64,000 nucleotides of DNA. Source: Cordia subcordata (lineage: Eukaryota > Streptophyta > Magnoliopsida > Boraginales > Cordiaceae). Positions 1 through 11,543 of this stretch are shown here, one piece after another. Position numbers and translations under genes: made by a program. How positions within the stretch are numbered: position 1 is the stretch's first letter; the number at the start of each line of letters is the position of its first letter. Below the pieces are notes generated by a model, which was not told the origin of the DNA, did not search any database, and was given only the letters and a program-made list of their open reading frames with translations. The stretch lies in contig JAPTOF010000028.1 in the NCBI GenBank assembly GCA_028554755.1, positions 3,082,501 to 3,146,500 on the forward strand, given 5' to 3'.

Positions 1-439
1 ATTTAATTTCATCTATTTTTTTGCTAACACAAAAAAATGTGGCATGAATTAAATCTTGGGCTAAATGGGTTAAGAATTAAATAATGGTTTAATTCTTTAT
101 TGGGGTTAAAAAAAGGTTTAGGCCCAATTGGGTTGGAGGAAATGAGCTTGGGGCTTGTGAAGGGCCAACTCTTTTTGTTCTATAAAAGGAGAGGAATTGT
201 ACGTATTATTTATTAGGGTTATCAGTTTTCTACCAAAAAAAAATTTTTCCTACTCCCTTAAAAACCCTAGCCTCCATCAATATTTCTTGGCTGTGTTAGA
301 TGAAGAGGAAGATCAAGCTTCCGCATGGCTACTCATCGAGAATACACGTCATTACTTTAGGTATTTTTTGTGCTCTTCTAAAAATTTTAATTTTCAAGAG
401 CCTGATCCTGAAATAATTTGTGAAAAAGTTTTGCACAAT
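1..439 (+). other. Unclassified flank fused to element G, with a TATA-like promoter motif
   Basis: AT-rich sequence with no recognised coding content. TATAAAAGG at 181-189 followed by a short purine-rich stretch looks like a core promoter and could be the promoter part of another LTR. Reverse transcriptase homology starts only at about 440, in the middle of the domain, so this stretch is joined to element G by a rearrangement. An open frame across 197-556 spans that junction and is chimaeric, so it is not called as a gene. Confidence 0.4.
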
Positions 440-1400
440 TCCTTCGGGTATAATCAGATCCTTGTGTTTCCTAAGAACCAGGGGAAGACCACATTTACTT
501 GTCCCTATGCACTTTTGCCTATTAGAGGATGCCCTTTGGTCTATGTAATGCTCTAGCGACTTTTCAAAGATATATGATGGCCATTTTTAGTGACATGATT
601 GAGAGACATTTAGAGATATTCATGGATGATTTCTCAGTCTTTGGTGATAGTTTTGATGACTGCTTGAGTCACCTCTCTTTAGTTTTAGACCGTTGTATAG
701 AGAAGAACTTAATGTTGAGTTAGGAGAAATCCCACTTCATGGTGCAGCAAGGATAGTGTTGGGAGTGGCATTCAAGTTGACCCAGCTAAGGTTGAATTAA
801 TTGAGAAGTTGTCTATCCCTAAGTGTGTTAAAGATGTTAGATCATTTCTAGGGCATGCAGGATTTTACCGTAGGTTCATTAAGGATTTTAGCCGTATAGT
901 GCATCCTTTGTCTAGGCTCTTACCATAAGATGTCTCCTTTAAATTTGATGATAAGTGTGTTAGAGCTTTTAACAGGCTTAAAACCTTATTGTCTACATCC
1001 CCAATCATCCAACCACCTGACTACAATATTCCATTAGAGGTTATATGAGACATATCTGACTATACGATAGGAGTTGTTTTAGGTCAACAACAAGATAATT
1101 TGCCTCATGTAGTGCATTATGCTAGTAAGACTCTTGATGAAGCCCAAAAGAATTATACCACTATAGAAAAAGAGCTTTTAGCAATTGTCTTCTCCCTCAA
1201 CAAGTTTAGGTCATACATCCTAGGGTCCAAAGTGATTGTTTACACCAATCATACGACATTGAGCTACTTGCTAGCTAAGAAAGAATCTAAGCCCAGCTTG
1301 ATTAGGTGGTTGTTCCTTCTTCAAGAGTTTGACATAGGGATCCGAGATAAAAAAAGGTAGTGAGAACTTAATAGCGGATCACCTTTCCTGTCTTGTTCGT
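440..1400 (+). pseudogene. Element G pol: reverse transcriptase / RNase H remnant
   Basis: Translation gives the central and C-terminal parts of a gypsy reverse transcriptase, followed by RNase H. The active-site motif FMDDFSVFGDS is intact near 630. RNase H motifs include the [10 protein letters not shown] glutamate region (near 1160) and a YTNHTTL block, where relatives have Asp in place of Asn (D-to-N at a catalytic position). In-frame stops include TGG-to-TAG at 721-723 and a CAA-to-TAA change near 927. A short deletion removes residues after LGYVVSS. Domain order and sequence match elements A, D and F. The N-terminal half of the reverse transcriptase is missing. Confidence 0.85.
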
Positions 1401-2768
1401 AAGTCTTTTAGTGATATGTCCCCTTTTTGTGATTCCTTTCCTAATGAGCAATTGTTTGTCATCTCTCATCACACAACATGGTTTGGTCACATTGTCAATT
1501 ATCTTGCCATAGAGTTTCCCTTGCATTAGGAAAAGAAAGAGAGAGAGAGAGGTTCCTAGCACAAGTGAGACATTTCTTTTGGGAGGATCCCTATATCTTT
1601 AAGGTTAGTACAGATCAAGTGATTCACCGGTGTGTGCCTGAGGACGAGTTTAAGAGTGTGTTGAGTATGTGTCACGATGAGGGGCGTGGAGGTCATTTTA
1701 GTGGAAAGAAGACCGCAATGAAGGTCTTGCAATGTGGATTATTTTGGCCAACTCTCTTTAGGAATGCCCAAGAATATTGCAAAAAATGTGTTAGATGTCA
1801 ACAATCAAGATTTATCTGTAAGAGAAACATGATGCCTTTATCCTTTATTCTTCCATGTGAGTTATTTCATATTTGGGGTATAGATTTTATGGGTCCATTT
1901 CCACCTTCTTTTGGGTACCAATACATTTTAGTGGCCGTAAACTATGTGTCCAAATAGGTTGAAGCTATTCCCACACGCACTAATGACCATAAGGTAGTGG
2001 TGAAATCATTAAGGAGAACATGTTCTCCAGATTTAGAGTCCCTAGGGTCTTAATTAGTGATGGGGATTTGCATTTTCACTACAAGACTTTGAAGGCCTTA
2101 TTGAGAAGATATTTGGTTGCCCATAAGGTAGCTACTCCTTACAATTCGCAAACTAGTAAACAAGTAGAGGTGTCCAATAAAGAGATCGAACACATTTTAG
2201 AGAAGACGATTACACCAGATAGGAGAGATTGGTCTATTAGGTTGAATGATTCTTTATGGGCCTACCGTACCTCCTTTAAGACTCTTATCGGTATGTTTCC
2301 ATATAGATTGGTTTATGGGAAAGCTTGTCACTTGCCAGTAAAACTTGAGCATAGGGCTTATTAGGCAACCAAGACCCTAAGCTTTGATATGGCACAAGCA
2401 AGTGACAAAGGAGGCTTGACCTAGCAAAGTTAAAGGAGCTTAGATTTTAGACGTATGAGAATGCCAAGATTTATAAGGATAGGATAAAGAGAATTCATGA
2501 TAAACACATTTATAAGAAATCATTCTCTACTTTTGATAAAGTTTGGTTATTTAACTCATGCTTGAAGCTCTTTCTAGGTAAGCTCAAGTCATAATAGGAT
2601 GGTCCATATGAGGTGTTGGTTGCCTCTCCTTCTAGAGCAGTTAAGATCAAGGACTTGAAGGATGGCCAAGAGATAACAGTGAATGGACAATGCCTAAAGC
2701 ATGCATATGATCCGAGCGTGGCTTGTGTGAAGGTTTTGATGCTTCAGGACCCTATCTATAGAGATTGA
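1401..2768 (+). pseudogene. Element G pol: integrase remnant
   Basis: Integrase follows RNase H as in Ty3/gypsy elements. The zinc-binding HHCC region is seen around 1670-1800, including the CKKCVRC Cys pair. The catalytic core contains GIDFMGP (first Asp), SDGDLHF (second Asp) and a [10 protein letters not shown] segment carrying the Glu. The C-terminal domain ends at a stop near 2768 after LQDPIY. Breaks: a TAG at 1955-1957 replaces a Trp codon present in element A, there is a stop at 2362-2364, and small frameshifts lie between 1957 and 2020 and after 2400. Element D has a stop at the same codon (55421-55423). Confidence 0.85.
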
Positions 2769-3706
2769 AGATGAGTTGGTGATTACTTGGCTGATAGCAT
2801 GGTGGTTAGCACTACTAGGAGGCAACCTAGGTTTAATTTTGCAATTTTGCACTTGTTTCATTTTCCTTTCTTTTGTTTTTTTTCACCTTTCACCCACACC
2901 AAAGTGTTGAATCTCAATCCTTTGTCCCATAAGATACACCGTTGCTTATTATTGCACATGCCAATGCAAGTTATATAGGCAATGCTACTAACTTTGTTGT
3001 TCTTTGTGCATGGAGAGTTTTGAAGACAATGCAAAGTTGTATCTATCCTTTCTCCACTTGTTCCCTATGTTTCTACCCCATTCCCACCACCTGTTCTTGC
3101 TTCATGATGCCAATTTGCATATTTTTGGGCTTTGTTCTACTTTCTTGAGGACAAGCAAAGTTTAGGTTTGGGGGTGTGAGGTTTTAGTCTTATCGTTTTA
3201 TGGTTTCTTAGGGTAGATTGCATTATTTGGTTAAAAATGATGAAAATTTTAATATTTTTCAGTTTTAATGCATATAGAGTCGTTTATTTCTTTGTTGATC
3301 ATTGTGTTGGCTATTGTGATTGACTCAATTGATTGTTGAATATGTGAAGTATTATGGGGAAGGAAATGGAGTGGTTTGGAAAGTAAGTCTTGGAAGGGAT
3401 ACCCCTGAAAGTTGTAAGGAGTGAGGGCCTTTAAGAATGTCCCTTGTTGCCATACCATAGCTTAGTAGGAAAGAGTGATTGAGAAGAGTTGTTGATGTGA
3501 GTGTCCCTCCCTTGATTGTTTTTTTTTATATGCCTTAGCCTTTCTTTTTCTTTTCTTTTTGTGCAAATGCAATGCAAAGTATGAAAAATATAAAAAAAAT
3601 TGAAAAAGGCAAAAATGGCGCAAAAAGATGAAAAAGATGAAAAAAATGGAAAAAAGAAAAAGCCAAAAGCACAAAAAAAGTTTTGTGAATAACTGCATAA
3701 TTGACA
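2769..3706 (+). other. Element G 3' noncoding region (first part)
   Basis: No gene is visible. The sequence aligns with the 3' noncoding regions of elements A, D and F in the same order: a CTAGGAGGCAACC block, a pyrimidine-rich stretch, then a TTGAGGACAAGCAAAG segment (3145-3160) followed by a polypurine-like GGTTTGGGGGTGTG (3165-3178). That second unit resembles the polypurine tract next to the LTR but lies well upstream of it. The last 5 bases (3702-3706, TGACA) are the target-site duplication of element A. Confidence 0.75.
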
Positions 3707-5615
3707 TGATATAAGTCTTTGAATGCAAGCTCAACAGACCCACAAACGCACGGATCGATGCAGTGTATGTGTGTGAGAACGGGTGTCGAACCACAGGGAG
3801 GCTATGTTGTGAGATGGATTCTACGTGTGTGTTCTAAAATGTACCTAAAAATAAGAAATCTAAACTATCTATTTTTTGGGATTTTGGATTTTTGGTGATC
3901 AGGAGCTCTAACTAAAATGAATTAAATTAAATTAAGGGAATAGAAAGTGGGAAACAAATTAATCTAGAAGGACAAACAAATGGAAAGGGTTAGGGTGACT
4001 TCAACTTATTAATGGGTGATTCTATACTCAAATTTTATGGGATTAAAGAATGATGGCTTATTTTAGTGACTGCTCATAACTAGGTTGCTAAATTAGTGTC
4101 TTAGTTTCCCCCTAGGACTCGGTGTGGGTCCGTCCCTAGGCGGCGCCTCCTAGAGCTGTAGCATGGTCCTTATGACCTAGGGCCTTAAGAGTGACTAAAT
4201 AGCTTCCTAGGTGACTTAGAATGAACCTACCCTAGTACCTAAATCATTGGTTGGATTTAAAGCCAAGACCTAGTGTCGCTAAGGTTGACTAATCCTATCC
4301 CGAAACCTATTGGCTGGATTTAAAGCCAAAGGAAATTTGGCCTAGGCTAGCCTTAAATTGTGCTTCGTCATTCTAAGGTCACAATAGCAGGATTTAACCT
4401 ATTAACGCATTCATACATGTTCTAAGCCAAGGTGTTCGCGAATAAAGGGGCCTATTCGACTACCAAACATCGTCATGCTCAGATTACACCATTAGAAGCA
4501 CTTAACAACCAACATGTATGCATTATTGAAGTCATAGTCACTACTAGGCATGCAAATATACACATAGACATGAATATAAGCATTACCCACTTCATAGCAT
4601 CCATATATAAACACATAGACATGATTATAACATGGATTAGATGTGTTTAGTTATAAATAGACTTTAATTTATACACATGTTACTCATTTAGGAATTTAAT
4701 CAAACACTTAGACATGAATGAGAAAATAACCATTTGAATAAGAAAATCAAACATGTATATATAATCAACCATTTAATCCCATATCATAAGAGTATATAGC
4801 TAACCCATTACATAAGTAAAATCACCCTACTCAAGTCTACTCAATCATAATAAAAGATAGAATGAAAGAGAGTATATGAAGCTTCCCTTTCATCCTAGCT
4901 AATCTTGTACAAAGCTCTTGAGCAAACTTGAATCCAAATGTTGAAACCCTCTAAATTCTCTTGCTCCAAAGTGATGAAATGTGGGAGAGAGTGTGTGTGT
5001 TGCAGGTAAAGACTAGGGTTAAGTGTGTGTGTGTGATGGGTGTAAAAATCTTCTCTAAAAAAATAGTCCAAAAAGCTCTCCAAAAAGATCCCCTTTTAGT
5101 CTGAAAATTGGGCTTTTATATCAGCTTTGCACGAACTGCCGGTCGACTTAGTCGGTCGACCAGCTTCTTCTCTTAGCTCGATTGGCTTTTGGTGATGCTC
5201 TCTAGAGTGGCCGGTGGACCTAGCCGGTTGACCGGCTTTGAAGGGGGGGTCGTCCGGCTATTTTTGGCACCTCTCTAGAATGGCCAGTCAACCGGCTCAT
5301 TCTTCTTAGTCGTCCGGCTAACTTCTTTCCTCTATTCTTTGTCTTTCCGACCTTCGATCTTCTCCTTTTGGATCGTACATCTCCCATCTTAATCGCTATC
5401 ATCACCCAATCTCAATCTTAACCCAAAGTTCGCCTAAATCATTGAAAACAAGCAATTAGTGTAGCAATTTGTCTCTTAAACTCAATATGTACATTTGTTT
5501 ACGCTTAAGCCTATTCTTATCAAAAGTACTACACCAATGCATCTTTTTTAGCACTTAATACATCTTAAACATAGGTAAATTACAATGCAAATACACACAA
5601 AAACACAACACATCA
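3707..5615 (-). repeat. Element A 3' LTR
   Basis: 1909 bp, TGATGTGTTG at its start (minus strand) and ACTTATATCA at its end. A TATAAAAG box reads on the minus strand at 5113-5120. A cluster of GGTCGACC-like palindromes (about 5135-5295) sits just upstream of it. Downstream, in the transcribed part, are two copies of the TTGGCT/AGCCAA hairpin (near 4250 and 4311), the GC-rich CCTAGGACTCGG block (4111-4183) and repeated ACACATAGACATG motifs. It is longer than the 5' LTR because that copy has lost about 211 bp matching roughly 5283-5500. Confidence 0.93.
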
Positions 5616-5653
5616 ACACCCCCAAACCTTCTCCTTGCTTGTCCTCAAGCAAG
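5616..5653 (-). promoter_or_regulatory. Element A polypurine tract with adjacent hairpin
   Basis: On the minus strand, AAGGTTTGGGGGTGT (5616-5630) abuts the 3' LTR, the position of the plus-strand primer in reverse transcription. Just before it, 5634-5653 reads CTTGCTTG-AGGA-CAAGCAAG, a perfect 8-bp inverted repeat with a 4-nt loop. The same hairpin and tract recur next to the LTRs of D and F. Confidence 0.85.
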
Positions 5654-7036
5654 CCCAATCTTAAATTTATTTCTATAGCTAATACAATGGATTGCCTAAA
5701 AGATTGATTCGCTATCAAGGTTAGTCTAAGAAGCATGAAGGGACATTCCTATTATGGAGAGATCCCAAAATCTCTTTGGATCCTCCCTTTACTCATAAGG
5801 GGTCTTGTTCCTCGTGGGAATTTCCCAAGTAGCCAATCCACTACAAGCCTAGGATTCTAACTCACGCACTCAGGATGTTGATATTTCGTGCTCTCTCAAT
5901 TAATAAGACCTCCCCAACATGCACCAAGCCTCAAAGACAAGAAGAGAGAATATACAAACACAATGGCTTATAAAAAGCCTTATTCATGTATCTACAAAGA
6001 TGATAACTTGTGTTAAGTTGACATTGTGTCACTTATGCATTTATTCACTGACTTTTTGGTGCCCTTGGCTTTTTCTCTCTTTTTTTACTTTTTTTTAATA
6101 TATTTTTGCACCTTTGTGCCTTTTTCAATTTTTTTTTTTTTTGAGTTTTTCATACTTTGCATTGCGTAACAAAAAGAGAAAGAAAAAGAAAGGCTTAGGC
6201 ACATAAAAAAAAAGCCAATCAAGAAAGGGGCACTCACATCAACAACCTTTTTCCAACACTCTTTCCTACCAAGCTATGGGGTGGCTACAAGGGTTATTCT
6301 TTCAAGGTTCTCACTCCCCACAACTTTGATGGGCATCCCCTCCAAGACTTAGTTTTCAAACCACTCTATTCATTTCCTCACAATGAAACTCATATTCGCC
6401 AATCAATTAAGTCAACCACAAAAGCCAACGCAATGATCAACCAAGAAATAAACAACTCTACATGCATCAAAATTGAAAAATTTTCACCATTTTTAAGCGT
6501 ATAATGCAATCTACCCTAAGCAAGATATATAATAAGAAAACCAAACTCCCACACCCCCAAACCTAAACTGTGCTTGTCCTCAAGCAAATAGATCAAAACA
6601 CAAAAACAAGCAAATTATCATTACAACAAGTAAGGGTGATAGGGATAGGGTATAAACATGGGGAACAAGTGGAGAAAGGATAGATACAACCTCGCATTTT
6701 CTTCAAAGCTTTCCATGCCAATGATAAATCACCATACTACTAATCCTGTGACTCACAATTCACAGGCACCCACAAAGAAAACAAGATTAGTAGCATTGCC
6801 TATGCATGCTTGCGTTGGCATGTGCAATAATAAGAAATGGTGTATCTTATGGGATAAAGGATTAGGATTCAACACTCTGATTTAGGTGCAAGAGAGATAA
6901 AAGAAAGAAATAAAAGGAAAAGAAAGTGAAACAAATGCAAAACTGCAAAATTGAACCTAGGTTGCCTCCTAGTAACAGTAACCATCATGCCGTCAGCCGG
7001 GCAAATACTAACTCATCTTCAACTTCCATAGATGGG
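5654..7036 (-). other. Element A 3' noncoding region with internal polypurine-like copy
   Basis: No gene. It contains a homopolymer-rich stretch (6070-6150), and at about 6547-6586 a second hairpin plus purine-tract unit (minus strand TGCTTG-AGGA-CAAGCA followed by TTTAGGTTTGGGGGTGTG), about 900 bp upstream of the first. Near 6960 is the CTAGGAGGCAACC block that follows pol in all the gypsy elements here. Open frames in this stretch are not conserved between copies. Confidence 0.8.
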
Positions 7037-7039
7037 GTC

Positions 7040-8250
7040 CTAAAGCATTAAAACCTCCACACGAGCCATGCCCAGATCACATGCGTGCTTCAGGCGTTGC
7101 CCATTCACCATTAACTCTCGGCCATCCTTCAAGTCTTTAATCTTGACTGCCCCGGAAGGATAGGCATCTATCACCTCATATGGACCATCCCATCTTGTCT
7201 TGAGCTTTCCTGGAAAGAGTTTTAATCGTGAGTTAAACAACTAAACTTTATCAAAGGGAGAGAATGATTTCTTAATAATGTGTTTATCATGAATTCTCTT
7301 CATCCTATCCTTATAGAGTTTAGCGTTCTCATACACCTCGAATCTAAGCTCTTCCAATTTCGCTAGGTCTAGCTTCCTTTTCTCACCCGCTCTTGCCAAG
7401 TCAAAATTTAAGGCCTTGATGGCCCAAGAAGCTCCATGCTCAAGTTCCACTGACAAGTGACAAGCTTTCCCATAAACCAATCTATACGGAGACATACCAA
7501 TGGGAGTCTTAAAAGCTAGGCTCACAAAGCATCATTTAACCTAATAGACCAATCTCTCATATCGGGCTTAACCGTTTTCTCTAAAATGTGCTTGATCTCC
7601 CTATTGGACACCTCTACTTGTCCACTAGTTTGCGGGTGATAAGGAGTAGCTACCTTATGGGTGATCGAATATCTACTCAACAAGGCCTCTAAAGTCCTAT
7701 GGTGAAAATGCAAACCCCCATAATTAATTAAGACCCTAGGGACTCCAAATCTAGAGAAAATGTTCTCCTTAATGAACTTAACTACTACCCTATGGTCATT
7801 AGTGCATGTGGGAATTGCTTCAACCCATTTGAACACATAATCAACGGCCACTAAAATGTATTGGTACCCAAAGGAAGGTGGAAATGGACCCAGGAAATCT
7901 ATACCCCAAACATCAAACAACTCATGAGAAAGAATAGGGGATAAAGGCATCATGTTTCTCCTAGAGATGGACCCAGATTATTGACATCTAAAACACTTCT
8001 TACAATGCTCTTAGGCATCCCTAAAAAGAGTCGGCCAGAATAATCCACATTGCAAGACCTTCGCAGCGGTCTTCTTCCTACTAAAATGACCCCCGCACCC
8101 CTCATCATGACACATGCTCAAAACATTCTCAAATTCGTCCTCTGGCACACACCGGCAAATCATTTGATCTGCACATACTTTAAAAAGATAGGGATCCTCC
8201 CAAAAGAAATGTCTAACTTGTACTAGGAACCTATCTTTTTCTCTCTTCCC
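7040..8250 (-). pseudogene. Element A pol: integrase
   Basis: Read on the minus strand from about 8250 to 7040. The zinc-binding part (CHDEG...CGGHF) lies near 8110, followed by a catalytic core at 7953-7522 with [17 protein letters not shown] (first Asp), and a [10 protein letters not shown] segment with the Glu. The second catalytic Asp is lost: the usual SDGG motif reads NYGG (near 7715), so the core would be inactive even without the stops. Frames break near 7525 and 7240. The C-terminal domain ends at a TAG directly after VLML, where G and F read on through QDPIY. Integrase would insert the cDNA into host DNA. Confidence 0.9.
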
Positions 8251-10035
8251 CTAATGGGAGGGAAATCGCCCTATGGAAAGATAGTTAACTATGTGAGCAA
8301 ACCAAGGTGTGTGATGAGAGACTGCAAAGAATTGCTCATCGGGAAATGAATCACAAAAAGGGGAGGGATTACTAGAAGACTCACTAACAAGACGGGAAAG
8401 ATGATCCGCAACTAAATTTTCTCTACCTTTCTTGTCCCTAATTTCAAAGTCAAACTCTTGAAGGAGGAGCAACCACCTGATCAAGCGGGGTTTAGACTCT
8501 TTCTTGAACAACAAATACTTCAATGCCGCATGATTGGTGTAGACAATCATCTTGGATCCTAGGATATATGACCTAAACTTGTCAAGGGAGAAGACTATTG
8601 CCAGAAGCTCTTTTTTCGTAGTGGTATAGTTCTTTTGTGCTTCACCAAGAGTCTTGCTAGCAAAGTACACAACATGGGGCAACTTCTCCTTCCTTTGACC
8701 TAAAACAGCTCCTATCGCATAATCAGATACATCACACATAACCTCAAATAGGAGACTGTAGTTAGGTGGCTAGATAATTGAGGATGTAGACAATAAGGAT
8801 TTAAGCCTATTGAAAGCTCTAACACATTCATCATCAAAGTTAAAAGGGACATCTTGTGCTAGGAGCCTAGAGAAAGGACGTGCATTGTGACTAAAATCCT
8901 TAATAAATCTGCAGTAAAATCCTGTATGCCCTAGAAAAGATCTAACATCCTTGACACACTTAAGGATAGGTAACTTTTCAATCAATTCTACCTTAGCTGG
9001 GTCAACTTGAATTCCACTAGATGAGACAACATAACCCAACACTATCCCTCGTTGCACCATGAAGTGAGATTTCTCCCAACTCAACACTAGATTCTTCTTC
9101 ACACATCGGTCTAAGACTAAAGAGAGATGACTCAAGCACTCATCAAAGCTATCTCCAAAGACTGAGAAATCATCCATGAAAATCTCTAAATGCCTCTCAA
9201 TCATGTCACTAAAAATGGCCATCATACATCTCTAAAAAGTCACTGGGGCATTACAAAGACCGAAGGGCATTCTCCTATAGACAAAAGTGCCATAGGGACA
9301 AGTAAAGCTGGTCTTCTCCTAGTCCTTGGGAAACACGGGGATCTGATTATAACCCGAATAGCCATCTAGGAAACAATAGTAGCTTTGCCCAGTTACTCAA
9401 TCTAAGAGCTGGTCTAGAAAAGGCAATGGGAAATGATCTTTCCTAGTTTTGGAGTTGAGCTTCCTATAATCAATACAAACTCTCCACCCCGTGGGAGTAC
9501 GTGTAGGGATAAGCTCTCCTCTCTCATTCTTAACAACCGTGATCCTGGATTTCTTAGGGACAACTTGGACCAGGCTAACCCACTCACGATCAGAGATTAA
9601 ATAAATGATGCCTGCATCTAAAAGCTTAATGATCTCTTTCTTAACTACTTCACTCATGTGTGGGTTTAGACTCCTTTGCATCTCCCTGGAAGGAATGACT
9701 CCATCCTCAAGATGAGTATGATGCATGCAAACCAAAGGGTCTATACCTCTCAAATCATTAATTTTCCACCCTATAGCCTTCCTATGCTTCCTAAGGACCT
9801 CTAAGAGATGTTCCTCATGCTTACTAGAAAGATCAAACGTTATGATGATCGGAAGGGTCTCACTAAGGCCTAGGAATGCATACTTCAAATGATCAGGAAG
9901 GGGTTTGAGCTCTAAAGAAGGGCTAGGCTCAACCAAGGGGGACTTAACCTCAACATCATCAATGGGGACATCACTAGAAATGAGACTAGAAGGATTAACC
10001 TCAAGTGACTTACTAGTCAAATGGCTCTCAATCAA
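8251..10035 (-). pseudogene. Element A pol: reverse transcriptase and RNase H
   Basis: Minus-strand reverse transcriptase starts around 10035 with an acidic linker, then a HRKAIGWKINDLRGI segment, CIDYRKLNSKTRKDHFPLPF (9480-9420) and the active site FMDDFSVFGDSFDECL (near 9160). RNase H follows (8739-8251) with [25 protein letters not shown] and [10 protein letters not shown]. Stops lie between 9397 and 9225 and near 8770, mostly at codons that are CAA, CAG or TGG in sister copies. The polymerase active-site Asp pair is intact. The third RNase H acidic position reads Asn (YTNH) where element D has YTDH. Confidence 0.9.
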
Positions 10036-10174
10036 GGAAGTAGAAGCTACACATTTCTGCTATAAGGTCTCTAAATCAAAACTAGACATCAATTCCTCAA
10101 TTTTTCTCAATTCTTCTCCATCGATCATAGTCTTTTCTATAAGATCCTCGACACAAGAATCAATCATATCCACC

Positions 10175-11228
10175 CTAAAGCACTCCTCCATCATTTCCTC
10201 CCATATTAGCCCTATTCACCACTTCAGCAACTTTCATGGTGGACCTCAAATTCCCAAATTTCATCTCTAATAACCCCGACCTACAATGGATAATGGCATA
10301 TGTGGTGGCAAGGAAGGGGCGACCTAGAAGAATGGGTGTAGAATGTCTAGAGTCATGTCCCAAATCCATATCTAACACTATGAAGTCAACAGGTGCACAA
10401 ACTCACCTACCTGGACCATAACATCTTCTATCACACCCCTAAGTCTACGCTCGGATCTATCAGCTAGCTGAAGAGTAACATGTGTAGGGGATAACTCACC
10501 TAAACCTAACTGTTGATAGATGGAGTAGGGAGTGAGATTCACGCTAAATCCTAAATCTAACAAGGCATGATCAATTTGGGTCTCTCGGATCCTACAAGAA
10601 ATAGTGAAAGCTCCGGGGTTACTCATTTTGGCCAAAAGGCCCGAAGTACAAATACTACTCACCTTCTCCGTAAGCCTCACCTTCTTAGGAATGTTCGATG
10701 ACCTACGCTTCCTTGTACATCCTTAAAGAACTTAGAATAAGAGGGGATGGAAAAGATCGCATCTATCAAAGGAAGATTGACCTTAAGGTCCTTAAGATGC
10801 TCTAAAATCTTGAAAAACCTAGAATCTTCACTAGGTGTAGGCCTCTCTAAGGCAAATGGAAAAGGAACTCTAGGCTCAACACCTCTAGACACATGGGACT
10901 CATCAATAGACTCCTTTCCCTCTCGATATGGGCGGGAAATACTACTCTCTCTATGGTCTCTAATGGGCTCATCTCTTTCAACAGGATCCTCTCTAGGATT
11001 TCCCTTAATAGGTCTATAATGTGGTGCTCTAGACTCGGAAGGACCACTAGGTGCAGGCACTGCAAAGTCAACTCCTACCCTATTATCCACTACTCGATCG
11101 TTCCTAAGAGTGGTGACGACCTTAGCCTGGGCCTGAGGGGGATAAGTGGTATCAGTGGAGGAACAGGACTGGACTCTAAGGTTCACCTCTGGCTGAGAAG
11201 GCAATTTCCCGGGGTCTCTAGCACTCAA
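10175..11228 (-). pseudogene. Element A: gag-pol spacer and aspartic protease
   Basis: The minus-strand segment 11228-10677 is a charged, proline-rich spacer beginning SQLSARDPGKLPSQ. The retropepsin-like protease follows in a second frame (10680-10378): ALLDLGFSVNLTPYSIYQQLG, where relatives usually have DLGAS, so the residue after the catalytic Asp-Leu-Gly is altered. The frame then shifts to 10378-10175, which carries the flap and C-terminal motif ILLGRPFLAT. There are therefore at least two frame breaks in about 1 kb. The protease would cleave the gag-pol polyprotein. Confidence 0.85.
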
Positions 11229-11543
11229 CTGACTAGCAATCTATCCTAACTGTGCCTCAAACCTAGTCATCTGCTGCCTATAGCTAGCCATTTCTTGCCT
11301 ATTATCAGCTAACTCCTGCTGCTGACTAGCTAATGCCTGCTGCTGATTCTGAATAAATTGCATTAACTTCATCACATCATTACTAGGAGTCTGGCTACTA
11401 GAAGGAGTAGGTAAAGCCTAAGGTTGAGGAGCATTAGTGAGACGAGGATGATTTACATGATAGAAACCTGGAGGATATTGAGGACGGGGTGGCTGTTGAG
11501 GTGGAACCTAAGGATGTGAACTAGACTCATGCTGGCCTTGTCT

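Noticed and set aside
10747..11249. Plus-strand open frames opposite the element A spacer
   Set aside because: They are antisense to the gag-pol spacer, which is conserved in the minus-strand frame in element F.
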